A stretch of DNA of 39,417 nt from Rhodovibrio sp. (GTDB lineage: Bacteria; Pseudomonadota; Alphaproteobacteria; Kiloniellales; Rhodovibrionaceae): positions 1-39,417 of the forward strand of contig SKZV01000320.1 in assembly GCA_007127165.1 (NCBI GenBank), read 5' to 3'. Each line of letters starts with the position of its first letter. Positions within the stretch are counted from its first letter, which is position 1. Of this stretch, positions 26,971 through 34,600 are shown in pieces. The position numbers and the translations under genes are program-made. The notes below the pieces were generated by a model, which saw nothing but the letters and a program-made list of their open reading frames with translations, was not told the DNA's origin and did no database searches.

Positions 26971-27288
26971 TCAGATCGGCATCTGGAGAATTTCCTGATA
27001 GGCCTGTACCGCCCGATCGCGCAGCGTCACCACCGTCTGCAGGGTCATCTCCGCCTGCGACATGGCCATTACCACCTCGTTGATATCGGCCTTGCCCGCG
27101 GCCGCCGCGAGTGTCTGGGTCTCGGCATGGCGGAGGGTGCCGATTCCGTCCTCTACAGCCGTTTGCAGAACGGCCGCGAAGTCCTTCTGGCCTGTCCCGC
27201 CCAGGGCTCCGGCCGCCGGAGCCGGAAGCGTGGCCTGATCGGCGGCACGGCGATAGGCGGCGAGTGCCTCGGTATGGGAAATCGTCAT
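26971..27288 (-). CDS. fliE: Flagellar hook-basal body protein FliE
   Basis: FliE joins the MS ring and export gate to the proximal rod. The 105-residue protein starts MTISHTEALAAYRRA, has a flexible Ala/Gly-rich middle, and ends with the conserved helical part DFAAVLQTAVEDGIGTL and VVMAMSQAEMTLQTVVTLRD, RAVQAYQEILQMPI. The last stretch is the family signature. It lies between flgC and fliQ, the usual order in alphaproteobacteria. Confidence 0.95.
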   Translation of the reverse strand: MTISHTEALAAYRRAADQATLPAPAAGALGGTGQKDFAAVLQTAVEDGIGTLRHAETQTLAAAAGKADINEVVMAMSQAEMTLQTVVTLRDRAVQAYQEILQMPI

Positions 27289-27371
27289 CGACTACGCCTC
27301 AACTCTTCTGGAACTATGCGCCACACGCGCTCAGCGCATCTCGTATCAATACGCGCTCCGCGCAGCCGGGA

Positions 27372-27785
27372 TCAGCGGAGAATCCCGACCGTTTGCTGCA
27401 GCATATCGCGCGAAGATTCGATGATCTTTAGATTTGATTCGTAACTGCGTTGAGCTTCGCGCATATCCGCCATTTCGATCAGGCCATTCACGTTGGGCGT
27501 CAAAATATAGCCTTCCTCGTCGGCGGCGGGATGGCCCGGCTCAAACTTGCGGCCGAAATCGCTTTGATCGTGATCGAGTCGCGATACTTTGACTTGATTG
27601 ATGCCAAGTTCGCGATTTAGGGCGTTCTCGAAGTGGATAGTCTGCCTACGGTACGGGTCGTCGCCGGGCCTCTGCCCGACCGAGTCCGTGTTTGCCAAAT
27701 TCTCGGCGATCAGGCGCAGGCGCGTACCCTGTGCCTGCATGCCCGCAGAGGCGATATGCAGCGTCTTCGAAAGATCCATCTTCAA
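27372..27785 (-). CDS. flgC: Flagellar proximal rod protein FlgC
   Basis: FlgC builds part of the proximal rod. The 137-residue protein has the rod-protein N-terminal signature (KTLHIASAGMQAQGTRLRLI, then AENLANTDS) and the C-terminal helix MADMREAQRSYESNLKIIES. Like other rod proteins it lacks a cleavable signal and is exported by the flagellar apparatus. It follows flgB after 101 bases. A second Met at residue 3 is an alternative start. Confidence 0.96.
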   Translation of the reverse strand: MKMDLSKTLHIASAGMQAQGTRLRLIAENLANTDSVGQRPGDDPYRRQTIHFENALNRELGINQVKVSRLDHDQSDFGRKFEPGHPAADEEGYILTPNVNGLIEMADMREAQRSYESNLKIIESSRDMLQQTVGILR

Positions 27786-27886
27786 CGCACTCCCTGTCCG
27801 ATCGTGCCCTTGCCCGTTGCGCGATGCCGGTCACCGGCTCGCCGCCTCCCCGACCCCAATCGGGAACGCTATTCCGTCAAGGGCGT

Positions 27887-28294
27887 TTAGCCGCCACGGC
27901 CAAGCGCGATACCGCCGAGTTGCATGTGCTTGCGATACAGATTGGTCATCAGCGCGTGGTTCATCTGCGTTTCCGCGACCTTGACCATTTGTTCTTCGAG
28001 AACGACGGCGTTTCCGGACGGCTTGGTCTCATAGCGCTCACGCGATTCTTCGCTGCGCGGCGCCGACCGCTTCGGCACCGATGCGTCTACATGGCCCGAA
28101 TGGGTTACGCGCGGCGCCATCGGTGCAAGCGCGCGCTTCAACACACTCTCGAACTCCGCTGCACGCAGGTCCATCGGAACAAAACCTGGGGTGTCGGAAT
28201 TTGCAACATTGTCCGCAAGAACGGTCTGTCGCTGGGATAGCCAGTCCATGCGGCGCGACAATGCCTCGAAAACCGAGAAATTTGGACCTGCCAT
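27887..28294 (-). CDS. flgB: Flagellar proximal rod protein FlgB
   Basis: FlgB is a proximal rod subunit. The 135-residue protein carries the rod motif RQTVLADNVANSDTPGFVPM near the N-terminus and a C-terminal helix (VVLEEQMVKVAETQMNHALM) that ends in TNLYRKHMQL. I chose the ATG at 28294 (MAGPNFSVFEAL), preceded by GAGG; a TTG 12 bases earlier is less likely. It is the first gene of the flagellar run towards flhB. A candidate CtrA site lies 71 bases upstream, in the gap shared with csrA. Confidence 0.95.
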   Translation of the reverse strand: MAGPNFSVFEALSRRMDWLSQRQTVLADNVANSDTPGFVPMDLRAAEFESVLKRALAPMAPRVTHSGHVDASVPKRSAPRSEESRERYETKPSGNAVVLEEQMVKVAETQMNHALMTNLYRKHMQLGGIALGRGG

Positions 28295-28364
28295 GCTGCC
28301 TCGCAAGTGTGCCTGTATAGACGAAATCGTATCAAAATCCAGCAGACAGCATGACGTACGCTTG

Positions 28365-28379
28365 TTAAGAACTGGTAAA
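28365..28379. promoter_or_regulatory. Candidate CtrA-binding site between csrA and flgB
   Basis: TTAA (28365-28368), seven bases, then TAAA (28376-28379): seven of eight consensus bases. The site could act on flgB (minus) or csrA (plus), which diverge from this gap. Confidence 0.4.
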
Positions 28380-28473
28380 GACGGCTAGATTATGGAGCAA
28401 CGCAACCTGAAGTCGGCGGCCAGGCAGGCCGTCAATCTGCCGGCCGGCAAACGGTCAGAAGGGGTTTCCGGCC

Positions 28474-28935
28474 ATGCTCTACCTTACCCGAAAGATCGGC
28501 GAATCGGTCATCATCAACGATGATATCGAGGTGACCGTGGTCGACATCCGCGGCAAGTCGATCAAACTGGGCTTCACCTTCCCGGCGGACGCCAGCGTGC
28601 TGCGCCGGGAGATCCACGAACGCATCCAGGCCGAGAACCGCGCGGCCGCCGCCAGCTCCGAGGCGCTGGCCGTTTCACTCGGCAAGGCCTGCGGCGCCGA
28701 GCCGGAAATCCCGGAGCCGGAAGAATCAGAACTGGAAGACGCCGCCCGCGAGCGGCCGGACTCGCGTGGCGAAGACCCTGAAGGCGGAACTGCGGGCACC
28801 AACACGTCGCAGCCACCCAAGACTTCCCACGATTCCGGCGGTGCGCCCGAAACCGAAGGCCGTGGCGCGCGGGACGAGGCGCCGCCGCTGCAAAGACGGC
28901 CCCCGGCGAAGCAGACGGCCGGAAAAAAAGGCTAG
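28474..28935 (+). CDS. csrA: Carbon storage regulator CsrA with long C-terminal extension
   Basis: CsrA binds GGA motifs in mRNA leaders and controls translation, often of flagellar and metabolic genes. Residues 1-58 are a complete CsrA core (MLYLTRKIGESVIINDDIEV; then RREIHERIQAEN), including Leu4 and Arg44, which match RNA-contact positions in E. coli CsrA. Residues 59-153 are an extra low-complexity tail, first Ala-rich, then acidic (EPEIPEPEESELED), then Gly/Pro/Thr-rich and finally basic (RRPPAKQTAGKKG). Typical CsrA proteins have 55-75 residues. The TAG stop (28933-28935) is supplied by the second mosaic repeat. The gene diverges from flgB. The core is certain; whether the tail is functional is open. 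Confidence 0.9.
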   Translation: MLYLTRKIGESVIINDDIEVTVVDIRGKSIKLGFTFPADASVLRREIHERIQAENRAAAASSEALAVSLGKACGAEPEIPEPEESELEDAARERPDSRGEDPEGGTAGTNTSQPPKTSHDSGGAPETEGRGARDEAPPLQRRPPAKQTAGKKG

Positions 28936-29034
28936 AGCATTTTCCGGCGAAGTGGACACCGGTTCGCCGCTAGAAAATGCGCAAAAACAAGAGTCTAGAG
29001 CGCCGTTCCGATTCAATCGGAACGGCGCTCTAGA
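28932..29034 (+). repeat. Mosaic palindromic repeat, copy 2 (RIME-like)
   Basis: The first 49 bases match copy 1 (17021-17069) at 46 positions and form the same nested hairpin. The second module (28994-29034) is a perfect 20-bp inverted repeat with a single central base; its arms begin tctagagcgccg and end cggcgctctaga. The module sequence differs from that of copy 1 while the ctagagc ends are the same, which is the mosaic behaviour of RIME-type repeats. The element supplies the csrA stop codon. Confidence 0.85.
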
Positions 29035-29094
29035 AACCTCTCCCTCCCTGACGGTTGCGCCGGGCGCAATCATCCCCGCGCAACTGTCGGGGTA

Positions 29095-29505
29095 TCAGCT
29101 GGGAAAGACGTCCGGCCGCAGCGTCTCCGCCAGACCTTCCTCGGTGTAGCGGCCATCTGCAAGCGCTTGGACATAGGCGGCAAGGACAGCGCCGTCCGGG
29201 CCGCTCCAACGGTAGCCGTTGATGCGCAGGAACAGCATAAGCGACGCCAGCGCGGTGGAAAGGTTGCCGCGCGCAAACGGCCGCTCCTCAAGAATTCCAG
29301 CCAGGACGCCACAGGCCAACCGCACCACATCGCGCTCGTCATGATAGCCCCACAGCATTCTGGCGCGTTGCAAGGCGCGCTCCAGGCTTTCGGTGTCGAC
29401 GATCGCCGCACCGCCCCCGGATTCCGCAAGATCCGCTTCGTTCAGGCGCCGGGCCTCGTCCAGAGGAAGCCAGCGCGGTTCCACCTCGGGTTTAAGCGTC
29501 GCCAA
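29095..29505 (-). CDS. Doc/Fic-like protein with degenerate active-site motif
   Basis: A 136-residue protein with the fold-defining segments of the death-on-curing (Doc) family: DTESLERALQRARMLWGY near residue 37, the long helix DVVRLACGVLAGILEE, and the C-terminal LASLMLFLRINGYRW and AAYVQALADGRYTEEGLAE. Doc kinases carry H-x-F-x-D-x-N-K-R-T; here the aligned residues 75-84 read RPFARGNLST, so the catalytic His, the acidic residue and the Lys-Arg pair are lost while Phe, Asn and Thr remain. I chose the TTG at 29505 with GAGGA six bases upstream; it overlaps the small upstream gene by 14 bases. The frame is otherwise intact. Likely an inactive or repurposed toxin-family protein. Confidence 0.75.
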   Translation of the reverse strand: MATLKPEVEPRWLPLDEARRLNEADLAESGGGAAIVDTESLERALQRARMLWGYHDERDVVRLACGVLAGILEERPFARGNLSTALASLMLFLRINGYRWSGPDGAVLAAYVQALADGRYTEEGLAETLRPDVFPS

Positions 29506-29686
29506 GGCTCTTCCTCGCTTCCCGCGTCGCCGCCAGCACGTCCCGGCGCAGCGCCTCGTATCCCCGAGTCTCCGCCAAGGGCCGCGGCGGATAGGTAATT
29601 TCCTTCGCCTTGTCGGCGGCATGCGCCGCATCGAGGGAAATCGACGGTGCATTCGACGGCGAACGCGGTGGTATCGCTCCGCTCAT
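29492..29686 (-). CDS. Small protein upstream of and overlapping the Doc-like gene (possible antitoxin)
   Basis: A 64-residue protein with an excellent ribosome site (AAGGAG six bases before the ATG at 29686). It has a Pro/Ser-rich start (MSGAIPPRSPSNAPSISLDA) and a charged helical C-terminus (YEALRRDVLAATREARKSLG). It does not resemble Phd or other antitoxins I know. Its position, directly upstream of and overlapping the Doc-like gene by 14 bases, is that of an antitoxin in a type II module, which is the only ground for that suggestion. Confidence 0.6.
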   Translation of the reverse strand: MSGAIPPRSPSNAPSISLDAAHAADKAKEITYPPRPLAETRGYEALRRDVLAATREARKSLGDA

Positions 29687-29789
29687 GACCACTCCTTCAA
29701 GCTGTCGTCTCGTCTTCCAGACAGAAAAGCTAGTCACCCGAGCCTCCGACCGCAATACCACGCCGCATCCGCGCTTTAGCCGCATTGCC

Positions 29790-29804
29790 ATAACCCTTTC
29801 TTAA
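29790..29804. promoter_or_regulatory. Candidate CtrA-binding site upstream of the fliO operon
   Basis: ATAA (29790-29793), seven bases (ccctttc), then TTAA (29801-29804): seven of eight consensus bases, about 87 bases upstream of the first gene of the fliO operon and in the divergent gap with the Doc-like module. Confidence 0.35.
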
Positions 29805-29891
29805 ACACGTTCCTGCAATCTGCTTCACGCGCCTGATTCGAGCGGGCGCGCGGAACTGAAGATAACCACGGAAAAGCCCGGAGCCCCCGCG

Positions 29892-30176
29892 ATGGCCGAA
29901 CGCGAGCGCCACCACGATGTCCCTGGCGATGATCGCGATGACAGGGAGAGCTCGGCCGAGGCCTCGATAGGCTCGGCGCTCGGTGCCGTCGAACGGGGCC
30001 GCTGGTGGCCCGAAGGTGCGCCGGAAGGCCGAGGGCTGCGCACGGTTTCCGGGGCGATGACCGCGACGGCCTTTGCGACCGTGGCCGCAATGGTGGAGTG
30101 TCTGCATCGCGCGGACCGTCGAAAGGCAGAAGACTCGGTCACGGACCGCGGCGAGCGGACGAGCGACAACGGATGA
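29892..30176 (+). CDS. Hypothetical protein at the head of the fliO-fliP operon, 94 residues
   Basis: Not recognised. The N-terminus is strongly charged (MAERERHHDVPGDDRDDRES), the middle Gly/Arg/Trp-containing, and a non-charged helix lies at about residues 54-71 (GAMTATAFATVAAMVECL) before a charged tail. The helix is too polar for a confident membrane span. GGAG stands eight bases before the ATG at 29892. Its TGA overlaps the next gene's ATG (ATGA), and that gene in turn touches fliO, so it probably belongs to the flagellar operon. A flagellar role is inferred from position only. Confidence 0.55.
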   Translation: MAERERHHDVPGDDRDDRESSAEASIGSALGAVERGRWWPEGAPEGRGLRTVSGAMTATAFATVAAMVECLHRADRRKAEDSVTDRGERTSDNG

Positions 30177-30517
30177 GCGATATGACGCACGACTTGGACG
30201 TGGACGCAGAGCTGTCTCGCCTGCAACAACGCCTCGAGCTTGGCGAGACGGTTGTTGGTCAAGGCGGCGACGCGGACCTGGAGGGGCTGGATGAAGAGAT
30301 TGAGGGTCTTTGCGCTCTCGTTCGCGGCCTCCCGCTGGAGGACGGACGGAAACTGCGGCCGAAACTCGAGATCCTGCTGGAGGGCGTCGGGCGGCTCCAG
30401 ACGCTCATGCGCACGCGTCACGACGCCATGAAGGACGAGATGCAGGATCACAGCCGAAGGGCCCAGGCAACGCGCGCCTATGGCCATCGTAAGGCGCGCG
30501 GCGAGACCGAGCGCTGA
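30173..30517 (+). CDS. Helical hypothetical protein coupled to fliO (FlgN/FliT-like chaperone shape)
   Basis: A 114-residue, charged, all-helical protein. Predicted coiled-coil segments are ELSRLQQRLELGETV, LEGLDEEIEGLCALVRGL and LRPKLEILLEGVGRLQTLMR, followed by TRHDAMKDEMQDHSRRAQAT and RAYGHRK. Size, heptad pattern and the RAYG-type end recall flagellar export chaperones of the FlgN/FliT kind, but I see no diagnostic motif. The ATG at 30173 overlaps the preceding stop (ATGA), and the TGA at 30515-30517 shares a base with the fliO ATG, so expression is tightly coupled to fliO. Alternative: an uncharacterised export accessory protein. Confidence 0.65.
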   Translation: MSDMTHDLDVDAELSRLQQRLELGETVVGQGGDADLEGLDEEIEGLCALVRGLPLEDGRKLRPKLEILLEGVGRLQTLMRTRHDAMKDEMQDHSRRAQATRAYGHRKARGETER

Positions 30518-30834
30518 TGGACCTCTCGCTTTACCTGCGCTTTCTTCTGGCGCTCTTGTTCGTGATCGGGCTCATCGGCGGCTTCGCGTGGGTGGCGCAG
30601 CGTTTCGGGCTCGGTGGGCGCATGGTCGCCAAGAGCAGTGGCCGCCGCCGCCTTTCCGTCCTGGAAATTCAACCCGTGGACGCCCGGCACAAGCTGGTGT
30701 TGCTGCGCCGCGACGGCACGGATCACCTCATCCTGATCGGCGCCAATCAGCCGCTTCTCGTCGAAGGCGGCATAACCACGTCCGAAGGCTCGCAGGATTT
30801 CGCCGCACGACTCGACCATGAGGTAAGCCGATGA
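30517..30834 (+). CDS. fliO: Flagellar export protein FliO
   Basis: FliO is a small membrane protein that helps assemble the FliP ring of the flagellar export gate. The 105-residue protein has one N-terminal membrane helix (LRFLLALLFVIGLIGGFAWV) followed by the cytosolic FliO domain (GRRRLSVLEIQPVDARHKLV, LLRRDGTDHLILIGANQ). FliO proteins are poorly conserved, but the helix plus KLVLLRRDGTDHLILIG pattern and the directly following fliP settle it. The TGA overlaps the fliP ATG by four bases (ATGA). Confidence 0.92.
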   Translation: MDLSLYLRFLLALLFVIGLIGGFAWVAQRFGLGGRMVAKSSGRRRLSVLEIQPVDARHKLVLLRRDGTDHLILIGANQPLLVEGGITTSEGSQDFAARLDHEVSR

Positions 30835-31610
30835 TCGGAGGGTGCAGGCGTGGCTTAGGGCCCCTGCTAGCGAGCCTTTCGCTTGCGGTGGTTCTCACTT
30901 GCGCCTTGATCGCTGCAAGCTCCGGTCCAGTCGCCGCACAGAGTTTGAACCTCGACCTCGGCGAAGGCGGCGGCTCCTCGACGTCCCGGCTGGTTCAACT
31001 GATCGGGCTAGTGACGGTGCTGTCGCTGGCCCCGTCGATCCTGGTGATGGTGACCTCGTTCACCCGGATCATCGTGGTGCTGTCGTTCCTGCGTAGCGCG
31101 ATGGGGATTCAGCAGACTCCCCCGAACTCGGTTCTGATCTCGCTGGCGCTCTTCCTGACGGCCTTCATCATGATGCCGACGATGCAGGTGATCTACGACG
31201 AAGCATTGATCCCGCTGGTCGACGACAGGATCGACGAGATCGAGGCCGTGGAGCGGGCTGCCGCGCCGGTGCGGAGCTTTATGCTGGATCATGTACGCGA
31301 TCAGGACCTGCGGCTGTTCATGGACATGGCCCAGGTCGAGCCCGTGCAGAGTGTCGAGGAGACGCCGATGCGGGCCCTGATTCCGGCCTTCATGATCAGT
31401 GAACTGCGCCGCGCCTTCGAAATTGGCTTTCTGCTTTTCCTGCCGTTCCTCGTCATTGACATGGTGGTCGCATCGATCCTGATGTCGATGGGCATGTTGA
31501 TGCTGCCGCCTGTGATGATCTCCCTGCCCTTCAAGCTGGTGTTTTTCGTGCTGGTCGACGGCTGGTACTTGGTGGCGGGAAGTCTCGTGCAGTCCTATGG
31601 GGTGGGATAA
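30831..31610 (+). CDS. fliP: Flagellar export gate protein FliP
   Basis: FliP forms the core of the export gate. The 259-residue protein begins with a cleavable signal (about residues 1-36, ending in SSGPVAAQS), then has the highly conserved LVTVLSLAPSILVMVTSFTR and IIVVLSFLRSAMGIQQTPPN motifs, the periplasmic part around QDLRLFMDMA, and the helices LIPAFMISELRRAFEIGFLL, FLPFLVIDMVVASILMSMGM and PPVMISLPFKLVFFVLVDGW. It ends three bases from the convergent TPR gene. Confidence 0.97.
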   Translation: MIGGCRRGLGPLLASLSLAVVLTCALIAASSGPVAAQSLNLDLGEGGGSSTSRLVQLIGLVTVLSLAPSILVMVTSFTRIIVVLSFLRSAMGIQQTPPNSVLISLALFLTAFIMMPTMQVIYDEALIPLVDDRIDEIEAVERAAAPVRSFMLDHVRDQDLRLFMDMAQVEPVQSVEETPMRALIPAFMISELRRAFEIGFLLFLPFLVIDMVVASILMSMGMLMLPPVMISLPFKLVFFVLVDGWYLVAGSLVQSYGVG

Positions 31611-31613
31611 CGC

Positions 31614-34600
31614 TTACTGCGGGGCCGCGGCCGCCTGCTCGCGCAAGCGATCACGATAACTGTCCATGAAATCCTGCGCGCGCCCCACCTGCGCCAGACG
31701 CCTGGAGATCGTATCGATACCATTGATTCCACGGTCGGCCAGCAGGCGGAAGGTGTCTCCGCGCGGACCATCGTCCATCGAGTCGCCATACTGCGCATAA
31801 AGATTGGCGAGTGTGCGGGTATCGCCGGAAAGCGTGAGCGCCACGGCTGCGCGCACCACCCTTTGTGCCGCCTCTTCGTCAAGGGATTCACCCGTGGCGG
31901 GCGTCGTCGGCAGCAGTGCGATCAATGCATCCGCGGCCTTAGACCAATCGTCCCTCTCGGAATGAATATCCGCGGCAAGCCGTAATCCGTCGGGCGAGCT
32001 ATCCCCTGCCAACAAGACGAGGGCCTCGTCGTTGCGGCCCGCGCTGGCAAGGGCGCGGGCGCGCAGTTGACGCCGCTGGTTCGACAGATCGGCAGGCAGG
32101 CCGGTCGCCTCGCTCATATCGAGCGCGTCCAGCGCCGCCTGGGGCTGGCGGTCGAGCAGGTGAATCGACGCCAGACGTCCCCCCGCGCGCGCCTGATCGG
32201 CGCCGTCCAGCCGATGGCGCACCTGCGCTTCCAGCAGCGCCGCCGCGCGATCCAGGAGATCCACCTGAACCAGGCGGTTGGCGAGATTCTCGATCATGCG
32301 ATTGCCGTCGTCGCCCGGCGGGGTCAATTCACGGAACCCCTCGTAGAGTGCGAGCGCCTGCAGCGGCGGCATGGCATCGGCCCCGCCATGCAGGAAAAGG
32401 TCTGCAAAAATCCGGCGCATACGCTCCGCCGCGTGCTCCGCCCGATCGGTCCCCGGCAGATGCGAAGCGGCCTGGCGCAGCGCGGTCAGCCCACGGCGAT
32501 ACTCGCCGCCCTCCAGATAAAGATTGGCGAGGCGCTGCAACAGCGCCGCCTCGAAACCGTCGCCGCGCCAGGAGAAGCGCAGGCGCTCCAGTTCCGCAAT
32601 CGCATCGTCGCGCGACGTTCTTTCGGCGGCGAGATCGCGTTCGGCCATGACGAACCGCGAGCGGGCGCGGGTCGGCGCGTGCTGGCCCGCCGCCAAACGC
32701 ATCCAGATCGCCTCGGCGGTTTCGGTTTCCCCTGCTTCGAGAGCGATGCGGGCAGCGATGTAATCGACCTGTGCTTGTTCCGGCCGGTTCGGCGAGAGGC
32801 TCCGCACGATGTCCAGCGCCTCTTCGGCCCCACCCAAGTTGCCGCTGCGAAGCCCCGATTCGGCCGCCATGAGATAAAGGCGCTTGCGAACGGACTCCGG
32901 ATACTCCTCCAGCAGCGCCCGGGAGCTTTGAAATCCCGAGAAGGCGGCCTCATCCGCACCGGAAACAGCGGCGAACGCCGCGCGCCACGGCAGCGCCTCC
33001 GGCACGCCTTCCAACGCCGGGTCGGCCAGTTGCTGCCCTGCCTCCCGCCACTTTTCGTCAAGCATTTGCGATGCGCCGGTCATGAGCCGCACCTGTGGGT
33101 CCTGCTCGCGGCGCTCAACTTCCTCGGAGTAGACATTGAGCGCGCCGAGCGTTTCCGTCGCCAGACCGTGGGCAAAGTAGAAGCGCGCCAGATCAAGCCG
33201 CGCCGCAGCCCGCTCGGACGGTTCGGCATCGCCGACCGCCTGTTGCAGGCGCTGCTTGGCACCGGCAAAATCCTCCTCCGAGCGCCGCCACGCGGGCAGG
33301 TCGAGTAGGCTCCGCCCGTCCCGCCTCGGTAAGAGATCCACTTCACCGGAAGCGCGGCCTGCCCGGCTCACCATCAGGGGCTCGTCCACCCCTTCGACGA
33401 TCACCGCGTCGTCGCCACTGCGGACTTGCAGCGCGTCGGTCTTCGACAAGACCGCAACCCCCAGCCCGGTCGCCAAAAGGTCGAACTCCGGGAAACTCCG
33501 TTCGACGGCCATGCCGCGCCCGGCCTCGGCCAGCGGGACGATGGTGAGGCTGCCGCCCGCTGCCGGGTCCGTGAGTTCGATAACCGGCCCGCGTTCGAGG
33601 ACCGGTATCCGAACGCGGCCATCCTCCTGCTCCACGACGAGCGGTCGTGTCGGCAGCATCGACTGCGGTGACAGATAGAGTTCCCACACGCCGCCGTTCT
33701 GGGTCAGGTCGGCCTGCAGTGTCGACGGCGCATCGAGCCGGAGGAGCGACACCTCGTCCTGGGGCCGGGTCAAACCGGCCGCCTGCACAAGCGGCGTGGC
33801 GGAGACCAGCCGGTCGGCGAAATCCGCTGGCGCGCGGCCTTCAAGCAGGACCCATAGAGAGCCGCCACGGTGGTAAACGGCGCCTGTGCGCTGCCCCCAT
33901 GGCAATTCGAAGCGGGCTGGCTCGATCTGGGCCGGCATCTCCCCTGGGCGCGGCGCATCGCCGCGCGCGATCCGTTCCGGCGTATAGCCGGAGTCGAAAA
34001 AGGTCACATCCGGCTCGGCGCCGGGCGTTCGGTCCTGCGAGTCCGGCGCGACCAAAGGCAGCGGCGCGCCTGGCGTCCTCGGCGGCGCGGTCGCTACAGG
34101 CTCGTCCGCAGCGCTCGTTTGAGAAGCGGCAGGTTCCGGTTCGTCAGGAGACGGCGACTGCGCCGAACGTGGCGGTGATTCGGGGCGTGGCGGTGATTCG
34201 GGCCGCGGCGGTGCGCTGGGCGCCGCTTCCGGGGTCCTTGGTTCGGGCGCGTCCGCCAGAACGCCGCGCGGCTGCTCCCGCTCGGAGGGGGCGAATTCGG
34301 CGGGCTGCCCCGGCGTATCGGTGGGAATGCGCGCTCCCGGCGCAAAGACATCCACGACGACTCGCCGCTCCAGCGGGAAATGGCGAATCTCCGAGCCTGG
34401 GGACATCGTCAGGTCGACACCGCTTCCCCGCCCTGCGCCGTCTGCCGTTCCACTGGGAAGCAGGGTGCGCACCCGCTCCGGCCGGTCCTCCGCAAAGCCG
34501 CTCAAGTCGATATTGGCAGGACTCTCGAAGCGCACGCGCGCCTCGGTGCCGTCGCGATCCTGCTCCACACGGTAATCCACGTTCTCGGGCCAGTCGAACA

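Noticed and set aside
34150-34210. Short direct repeat (ggcggtgattcggg-type units) inside the TPR gene.
   Set aside because: It encodes the PRPESP repeats of the Pro-rich linker and needs no separate explanation.
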